DNA from: Bacillota bacterium
GTDB taxonomy: Bacteria > Bacillota > Clostridia > Christensenellales > Aristaeellaceae
Direction: 5' to 3'
DNA: 64,000 nt
Assembly (NCBI GenBank): GCA_023411375.1
Contig: JAEYOW010000033.1
Span: 1 to 64,000, forward strand
Below are positions 58,516 to 64,000 of this stretch, in pieces. The notes under the pieces were generated by a model. It was not told the origin of the DNA. It searched no databases and saw only the letters and a program-made list of their open reading frames with translations. The position numbers and the translations under genes are program-made. How positions within the stretch are numbered: the stretch's first letter is position 1; each line of letters opens with the position of its first letter.

Positions 58516-59028
58516 TTACAGCCCGCGCCGCCGCAAAATGGTGATGACCTTGCCCTCTACGTCGTCCAGAGAAATGGGGCCGTAGATGCGGCTGTCCGTC
58601 GCCTTCGTTCGGTAGTCGCCCAATACGAATACGCAATTTTCAGGAACGCGGAAAGGATACTCGATCCCCTCCAATGCGTAGGTGGGATAGAGGATTTCTC
58701 CGCTCTGCATCGTGCCGTTGACCTGCCAGGTGCCGCTGTCGTCCATGAAAACGACGTCGTTTCCGCGGGCAACAATGCGCCCGAAGCGGACTCCCTCGGT
58801 GGTCGAATAGGCGATTACATCGTTCTTGGCGTATTCCTGCTGCATACGGAATACGATTGCCAAGTCGCCGTCCTTGAGTGCCGGGAACATGTCCATGCCG
58901 CTTACCTGAGTGATGAGGAAAAGCTGTGTAAAGAAAACGTACCCGGCTGCCGCAATGATGAGAATTCGCGCAAGCAGGCTGCGATAGCCCGCGTGGGTAG
59001 ATAACCTCGCTCGGCGTGCGGCGATCAC
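58516..59028 (-). CDS. SipA-like signal-peptidase homologue with replaced active site (pilus assembly factor)
   Basis: This 170-residue membrane protein has a signal-peptidase I fold. One transmembrane helix (LLARILIIAAAGYVFFTQLF) is followed by SGMDMFPALKDGDL, RFGRIVARGNDVVFMDD and NCVFVLGDYRTKATDSR. In active enzymes the first block is SGxSM and the second has KR. Here the catalytic Ser is Asp46 and the Lys is Gly83. From memory, streptococcal SipA carries Asp48 and Gly85, the same pair at the same spacing, and is required for pilus assembly rather than cleavage. The start is GTG at 59028 with a weak GGAAAG ahead; an in-frame stop upstream leaves no alternative. It lies just ahead of the major pilin gene. 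Confidence 0.85.
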   Translation of the reverse strand: MIAARRARLSTHAGYRSLLARILIIAAAGYVFFTQLFLITQVSGMDMFPALKDGDLAIVFRMQQEYAKNDVIAYSTTEGVRFGRIVARGNDVVFMDDSGTWQVNGTMQSGEILYPTYALEGIEYPFRVPENCVFVLGDYRTKATDSRIYGPISLDDVEGKVITILRRRGL

Positions 59029-59054
59029 GTCGGTGGCGCTTTCCGTTTTCTTTG

Positions 59055-59360
59055 CTACGGCCTACCACGCTCCTTCCCGTCCAGATTTGTATCAATACTG
59101 GCATAGTCGCCCATACTGGCCCATTGCTCCTGCAATAAAGCGTCGTAGCGGGCGCGCTCAGCGATGAGCGCCAGATTGTACATAGAATTGAGCTCCTCGA
59201 TCTTCTTCCAGACGTCGCGCTCACTGACGCCGCCGAAGAGCTTCTTTTTGAAGCGCACCTTGCGAAGCCAGCTAATCATGCGCTTCTGCTCCCGGTTGAT
59301 CGGCTGGATTTCCTCCTGCTCTGCGGGGGCGCGCCCTTTTCGGCTATTCGGATTCGCCAT
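59055..59360 (-). CDS. Small charged helical protein in the pilus operon
   Basis: This is a 101-residue, highly charged protein with a basic N-terminus and a long predicted helix (KKLFGGVSERDVWKKIEELN, then LALIAERARYDALLQEQW). The F-G-G-x-x-x-x-D-V-x-x-x-I pattern followed by a coiled coil is faintly reminiscent of the DivIVA N-terminal region. There is no signal peptide or membrane helix, so it should be cytoplasmic. It lies between the adhesin and SipA-like genes (9 bp and 26 bp gaps), where FCT loci have no such gene. A scaffold at the secretion/assembly site is a guess. Confidence 0.6.
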   Translation of the reverse strand: MANPNSRKGRAPAEQEEIQPINREQKRMISWLRKVRFKKKLFGGVSERDVWKKIEELNSMYNLALIAERARYDALLQEQWASMGDYASIDTNLDGKERGRP

Positions 59361-59369
59361 AGGCCCTCC

Positions 59370-62300
59370 TTAATCGTCGTCGCGGTTGCGACGCTTGCGA
59401 ATGAATACGATCACGCCGATGGCGACGACCACGGCCAGAATGAGGATGTAAGGCAGGCTGTCCATCATAACGCCCGTGTCGGGAGTGGCGTCGAGGTTGT
59501 TAGTTACAACGATTGCATTGCTGCCTTCCTGTACGGTGATAGGATTGCTGGCAGCCGTGCCGTTGAAGGTCATGGAGAACTCATAGCCCGGTGCTTCTTC
59601 GGTAACCTCCAGAGTCGCGCCGATGGGCACGTCCTTGAGCGTCATGGAATGGTCGTGCGACAATGTGAAGGTCGCAGTCGTTGCATCGCCCGAAAGGGTA
59701 TATCCTTCGCCGCTGCCCATGGCCAAAGAGCTGCCTACGGTGAAGTTAAAGCTCTTGCTACGGTCGCCCATATTGCCAGTGACCTGCTTGGTAATGGTTA
59801 CGTCTACCGTGGTGCGCTTCCAGATGGCATAAAGCGTGGTTGTATCCTTCGAAAGCGTGATACTGCCGGTTCCCAGCGCATAGGTCGGGGTTGTCGCATT
59901 CGGGTTTTCGTCCCATCCGAGCAGCACATAATTGTCGCGGGTGAAATGCGGGTTATTCGCATCCATGTTGTCCCAGATTGCGACGTTGCTGTTCCGAGCC
60001 CAGGTTTCGATGACGTCCGAGCCATTGCCGCCGTTGGCGTTATAGATCAGCTTTACAGAGTCCTTCGACCATTGCGCCTCGAATTGCATCAAGGTACGGG
60101 TTACGAGGACATACCGTCCGGGCTGATAAATTGCGCCATTCGGAGCCTTCCAGCCTACGAAGGTGAGGGCGGCATCGGTAGGAACGCCGGTGGGCCATAC
60201 GGTCGTGTAGGAGGGCATTTCGACGGACGCGGCATTGATGTCAAAATCGCGCGAGTCGAAAACTTCCTGCGTAGCGTTGTCACCGCCAATGCCCGGCAGA
60301 TAGCTGACCTTGCCCGTGGTGCCCTTCCATACGGCATAGAGCTTGAGGACGCCGTTTTCGTCTACATGGGCCGCGCCTACGGTAGAGGTGAAATCGAAGC
60401 GTTCAAGTCTGCCATTCTGATACCAATACCAGCCGACGAAATTTTCCTGAACGGCGGTAGGTACCAGCTTGTTTTCGATCCTGCCGCCCTCTGCAAAGCC
60501 CTGCTCCGCATACGGGGTGGCGTCGTCGGTATAGAGATAGAATTCCGCGAGGAACTGCGACGGTTCCCACTTACCGTAGAGGTTCATGTTACCGGTAATT
60601 CTGGAATTCTCATCCGGTACATATTCGGTGCCGGGCGTGAAATCCGCATCGGTGTACCATCCTGCAAAGCGATAATTCGCCTTATTCATACCGGCCTCAA
60701 CGGTTTTGAGAAGGTCGGTGTCCTCGTTGTAAATCCAGTCACCGTACAGATAGGATTTAGTCTGCGCAGCCGCACCATAGGTATCGTCGTAAGCAATAAT
60801 GGTCAACGTTTGGGTGTCGCGATTGTAGAGCAATACCTGGCAATAATCGCCATCACTTCCAAACCATCCGTTTGAGCCGTGGTCGATTTTGCCCGGAAAT
60901 ACAGCATCAAACTTTTCCTGCATTGTCCCTCCGCTGGGAGTAATGCTCAGGTTGTTTAGATTTCGATACTGTGCTCCATATTTAGTTGAAGTAGCTGCTG
61001 TGCAACCATCCAACGCCTTATATCCGAAATAACCACTAGCTTTTGCCTGTTGGCACGCTTCGGAATAAATAGTATAGTTTTTACCATTATAGGTAAAATC
61101 CACCGTTTCACCCGGAAGAGTCGTTCTGGCATAGATTAACCAGAAAGTGCTAGTATCCTGACCGACAGCCGGAAGCGTACCGCTAGCAACTAGTGTACCG
61201 TTTGAAATGCTGGGGCTATTAAACAAATCGTTTACCAGTGTGTATACATTGGAAACCTGTACAATATCGTTTTGTTTTTTCCAACCATAGAAATTCCCAG
61301 TCGTCGTAACCCAACCTACCTGCGGCCAAACAGGAACAATGTTCTGGCCATACTTAGCCGTAAACGTGTACGTAAAGCCGTTATAGCTGCTTCCCCACCC
61401 GCCACTCGTTGTAGTGGTCTTGTAGCTAACAGCATATTTCGTTTGATCTTCCGCAGATATATGGTCATTAACACTGATCGAACCATTGCTGCTCAAACCG
61501 TAATTGAACGTCAGTGTCACCCGTACACGGTTATAATAGACAAGCATGACAGTCGTGCCGTCCGGCATAACGAAGCGGTTGTTCGATGCGGAAGCATACT
61601 GAAAATAAGTGTTATACACGTCCGGAATGGTGGCGTTGCTGCCACCCGCGCCATCTGCCGAAGCATAACCCGTCAGATCACCGCCAGCGGTTTCGGCAGT
61701 ACGCACATTATGAGTCTGGCCGATGCTCGTAATGGCGCTCTTTTCAATAGAAATGTAGCTGCCTGCCGGTGCATAAACGGTTTCGCTATGGCCCGCGGGC
61801 GTGTAACCGTCGTCGTCAGCGTTTTCAAGCATGAATACGAGGTTGACCGGAACGAGATCGGCGTCCCAGAAGGCATAGAGCGTAATGTCTTCGTTAATAG
61901 GCGTAGTAAAGTCGAAGGCAATATACTCGTCCTTAGAGGAAGACCAGCCACGGAAGGTGAAGCCCTCGCGCATAGGCGTAACGTTCGAGGCCGTTTCGCC
62001 CTGGGCGATAATCTGCGTCGGCACGGCAATACCGCCGTTCGAAACGAAGGAAACGCTGACCTCAATGCCATACCAGGCATAGAGATTCAGGGTTTTTTCG
62101 CCTTCCGTTACTGCATTGCTGATGGGAGTGCTGAAATCGAAGGCATTAATTGCCGATACAGGCATATCGCCCTGCAGCATCGTAGCCCAACCGCGGAAGA
62201 TTTTTCCTTCCAGAGAAGGAGCCGTAGCGGGATTGACAGTGCGGCCTTCGTCAACGGAAACGGTCAGGTGAACGGTTGTGCCGTCCTGGCTGTAGAAATT

Positions 62301-62765
62301 GACATAATAGCGGCCTTCTGCGTCGGGATCAACCCATTTTGCAAAAAGGGTGATATTGGCGGTAATCGCAGAATCCGTGCTGAATTCATTGTTCAGCTCT
62401 GCATCCGTGTACCATCCGGCAAATACTTTTACAGCTTTGCCGCTCTCGTCCAGCCATGAAATGGCCGGAAGCGTCGTGATGGTATTGCCGTCTTCAACAG
62501 TAACGGAAGCGGGCGCAACGACGCCAGCTGCCAGCGCATCGGCTCCGATGTTGAATTCTACGGTATGTGCAGTTAAGGCATCATTTGCAATGGGCTGTTC
62601 TGTCGGAGTGTTAATTGCGTCCAACAGTACTCCGCCGTCTGCAAGACCGGGAATGACGGGATCAGAAATTGTTTCTGCGTCCGATGCCAAACCGGTGGGG
62701 AGAAGCAGCAAGAGCATCAGCGCGGTAAGTACCAGCGCAGTTACCCTTTTCAGCTTTGTTCTCAT
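59370..62765 (-). CDS. Large pilus adhesin with InlB B-repeats
   Basis: This 1131-residue surface protein has a signal peptide ending GLA|SD. About seven InlB B-type (MucBP/flg_new-like) repeats follow, recognisable by endings such as FAGWYTDAELNNEF/ITLFAKW, FRGWSSSKDEYIAFDF/ITLYAFW, FAGWYTDADFTPGTEY/MNLYGKW, FVGWYWYQNG/LKLYAVW and LLGWDENPNA/TTLYAIW. A central non-repeat region (about 390-650) contains YNGKNYTIYSEAC and DHGSNGWFGSDGDYC. Near the C-terminus is a DUF5979-type isopeptide domain (VTITKQVTGNMGD, TLEVTEEAPG, IVVTNN), then TPDTGVMMDSLPYILILA, a helix and RKRRNRDDD. It is predicted to be the tip or cell-wall-linked adhesin, analogous to Cpa. Confidence 0.83.
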   Translation of the reverse strand: MRTKLKRVTALVLTALMLLLLLPTGLASDAETISDPVIPGLADGGVLLDAINTPTEQPIANDALTAHTVEFNIGADALAAGVVAPASVTVEDGNTITTLPAISWLDESGKAVKVFAGWYTDAELNNEFSTDSAITANITLFAKWVDPDAEGRYYVNFYSQDGTTVHLTVSVDEGRTVNPATAPSLEGKIFRGWATMLQGDMPVSAINAFDFSTPISNAVTEGEKTLNLYAWYGIEVSVSFVSNGGIAVPTQIIAQGETASNVTPMREGFTFRGWSSSKDEYIAFDFTTPINEDITLYAFWDADLVPVNLVFMLENADDDGYTPAGHSETVYAPAGSYISIEKSAITSIGQTHNVRTAETAGGDLTGYASADGAGGSNATIPDVYNTYFQYASASNNRFVMPDGTTVMLVYYNRVRVTLTFNYGLSSNGSISVNDHISAEDQTKYAVSYKTTTTSGGWGSSYNGFTYTFTAKYGQNIVPVWPQVGWVTTTGNFYGWKKQNDIVQVSNVYTLVNDLFNSPSISNGTLVASGTLPAVGQDTSTFWLIYARTTLPGETVDFTYNGKNYTIYSEACQQAKASGYFGYKALDGCTAATSTKYGAQYRNLNNLSITPSGGTMQEKFDAVFPGKIDHGSNGWFGSDGDYCQVLLYNRDTQTLTIIAYDDTYGAAAQTKSYLYGDWIYNEDTDLLKTVEAGMNKANYRFAGWYTDADFTPGTEYVPDENSRITGNMNLYGKWEPSQFLAEFYLYTDDATPYAEQGFAEGGRIENKLVPTAVQENFVGWYWYQNGRLERFDFTSTVGAAHVDENGVLKLYAVWKGTTGKVSYLPGIGGDNATQEVFDSRDFDINAASVEMPSYTTVWPTGVPTDAALTFVGWKAPNGAIYQPGRYVLVTRTLMQFEAQWSKDSVKLIYNANGGNGSDVIETWARNSNVAIWDNMDANNPHFTRDNYVLLGWDENPNATTPTYALGTGSITLSKDTTTLYAIWKRTTVDVTITKQVTGNMGDRSKSFNFTVGSSLAMGSGEGYTLSGDATTATFTLSHDHSMTLKDVPIGATLEVTEEAPGYEFSMTFNGTAASNPITVQEGSNAIVVTNNLDATPDTGVMMDSLPYILILAVVVAIGVIVFIRKRRNRDDD

Positions 62766-62800
62766 GGTTCTCTCTCCTTCCTATTGATGGTTGTTTTTCA

Positions 62801-64000
62801 TCACTCATTCACTGTTACGCACATTCTCCATGCCGTGAGCAGGTTCTTTTCCGTCAAGACATAGGTGAAGGAAAGGTCGCCGGACTGTGCGTTCTGCCAT
62901 TCCCCAATGATGCTGCCGTCGCTGCTCGCAGCGGCATACTGCCAATAGCAGGTGTAATTCAGGCCCTCATAGCCCGTAAGCATCGCGGTCAGCGTGATCT
63001 GGCTGCCGAGCTGCAGGGTTTCGGTGTCATAGGACGTGGTGACGATTACCGATTTCGGCGTGGTGTTTTCAGCGGTCGCATCCGGCACTACCTCGGCGTC
63101 CTCTCTTACGCGGGCGCGGATGTAGACCGGGCTTTCGACGGGCTGGCTAAAATCGTAGGGTGTGATGCCGGTATAGGTGCCGTTTTCATCGCAGGGATAC
63201 CAGCCGAGGAAGGTACCTTCTTCAAAGAGGAAAACCTCTTCCTCGAAAGTCTTGCCGCCCTCGACCTCGTAGGCCGTGAGCAAATTACCGTTCGCGTCGA
63301 AATACTTCACGGTGTAAAGAATAGGCATATCCTTTGCAATGGGCTGTTCCGTTTCTTCCGGAAGAACGACTTCCGGTTCGTCGGTCGGCTCCGCGTCGGG
63401 AATGAGCGTGTCGCCCTCATAGCGCATTTCGGGAATGTCGCCGATGGCATTCACGAGATCGGCGCGAATGAAACCCTCACTGCCCTGATAGATGACGGCA
63501 TACCATGCCTCGCCGTTGGCATTGACGACCCTGGCAATCACTTCAACGTTCTCGCCGTTCTGGAGCTTGGCGATGCGATCCGAATGCTGGCTCGGTTCGC
63601 TGCGCATGTTCACGTCGGACTTGTTGACGTGGGACTGACTCAGATCCCCCTCCGGCTGCTTCGGTTCCTCGGTTTCCTCAATGATGGGTTCTTCATAGAG
63701 AATGTCCGCCATGAAAACCGGCTTGCCGTCTACCTTGCGAATGCCGACCGAATTCAGACAGACCTCGGTCTGTTCCTTGTCAAGGAGCTCCAGAGAGGAA
63801 GCAAAGAAGTAAGCGTGCTCGCAGGCGTCGGCCTGCAGGGATTCATCGGTGACGAAATAGGCTTCGTAGAGGCTGCCTTGCTCATAAGCGGAAACCTCGT
63901 GGACGAGCATGACCGTGTCGCCAATCAACTCGCCGAGCTTTTCGTTACGGCCCATGTCCTTATAGAGACTGGTTCCGCTGGAAACCTTGGCGTAGGGCGA
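62801..64000 (-). CDS. Surface protein with SH3 and InlB-like repeats (partial, 5' end outside window)
   Basis: The last 400 codons of a gene lie in the window; the frame is open through the right edge, so the N-terminus and signal peptide are missing. Recognisable are a bacterial SH3 domain (SDVNMRSEPSQHSDRIAKLQ, AWYAVIYQGSEGFIRADLV), an InlB-like repeat (KTFEEEVFLFEEGTFLGWYP, ITPYDFSQPVESPVYIRARV) and an Ig-like C-terminal domain (TLQLGSQITLTAMLTGYEGL, NYTCYWQYAA). No sorting signal or membrane helix ends it (MCVTVNE), so it is not sortase-anchored; it may be secreted or bound through SH3. It starts the visible pilus operon, 35 bp before the adhesin. Confidence 0.75.
   Translation of the reverse strand, partial: SPYAKVSSGTSLYKDMGRNEKLGELIGDTVMLVHEVSAYEQGSLYEAYFVTDESLQADACEHAYFFASSLELLDKEQTEVCLNSVGIRKVDGKPVFMADILYEEPIIEETEEPKQPEGDLSQSHVNKSDVNMRSEPSQHSDRIAKLQNGENVEVIARVVNANGEAWYAVIYQGSEGFIRADLVNAIGDIPEMRYEGDTLIPDAEPTDEPEVVLPEETEQPIAKDMPILYTVKYFDANGNLLTAYEVEGGKTFEEEVFLFEEGTFLGWYPCDENGTYTGITPYDFSQPVESPVYIRARVREDAEVVPDATAENTTPKSVIVTTSYDTETLQLGSQITLTAMLTGYEGLNYTCYWQYAAASSDGSIIGEWQNAQSGDLSFTYVLTEKNLLTAWRMCVTVNE

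Overview
The window looks like a G+C-rich chromosome segment from an anaerobic Gram-positive bacterium of the class Clostridia, plausibly a gut organism. The evidence is a T-box leader ahead of thrS, strong AGGAGG ribosome-binding sites, an ANTAR regulator behind a glutamine synthetase, class B sortases with pilins, and a LytTR/GHKL two-component pair. The order or genus cannot be fixed from the sequence alone. The first ~50 bases are a C/G homopolymer mess that looks like a contig end rather than biology.

Region 1 (78-16967, + strand) is a catabolic cluster. It holds two cytoplasmic GH9-type glycosidases, an N-acyl-D-amino-acid deacylase, a RidA protein, a BadF/GlcNAc-kinase-like protein, a PLP D-serine dehydratase/D-threonine aldolase-like enzyme, an Eis-like acetyltransferase and a SIS sugar-phosphate protein. 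A new promoter then drives a ROK regulator, two paralogous TIM-barrel amidohydrolases, a class I glutamine-amidotransferase-like protein and a DUF4838 protein. Together they suggest use of an imported amino-sugar glycan that carries N-acylated D-amino acids; the substrate is inferred, not shown. Region 2 (17088-23544) holds an acetylxylan-esterase-like hydrolase on the minus strand, an AraC regulator, a three-gene sugar ABC importer without an ATPase, and a Gfo/Idh/MocA dehydrogenase.

Region 3 (23588-50887) is mostly housekeeping: endonuclease IV, and a threonyl-tRNA synthetase behind an acyltransferase and a T-box. Two divergently read and three minus-strand paralogous GT39/PMT-like membrane glycosyltransferases follow. 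Between them lie a secreted protein in which a catalytically dead sortase B domain is fused to a C39-like cysteine protease domain, a CtpE-like P-type ATPase, a glutamine synthetase with its ANTAR regulator, a small secreted protein, and a LytTR/GHKL pair. Then come gyrA and gyrB, separated by a dense array of hairpins, and a secreted peptidoglycan-binding protein.

Region 4 (51302-64000) begins with tRNA-Arg(CCU) and looks like an accessory island. It carries an unknown protein, a SprT-like metalloprotein, an AT-rich stand-alone DUF4062 protein, a small unknown protein, and a minus-strand pilus locus that runs off the right edge. The pilus gene order is adhesin, small protein, SipA-like pseudo-signal-peptidase, two-domain pilin, sortase B, proline-tailed minor pilin, second sortase B. 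This closely parallels the FCT pilus locus of group A Streptococcus, including the Asp/Gly replacements in the SipA active site.

The observations most worth following are the pseudo-sortase/C39 fusion, the FCT-like pilus system with its unusual sorting signals, the amino-sugar/D-amino-acid cluster, and the five-member PMT-like family.
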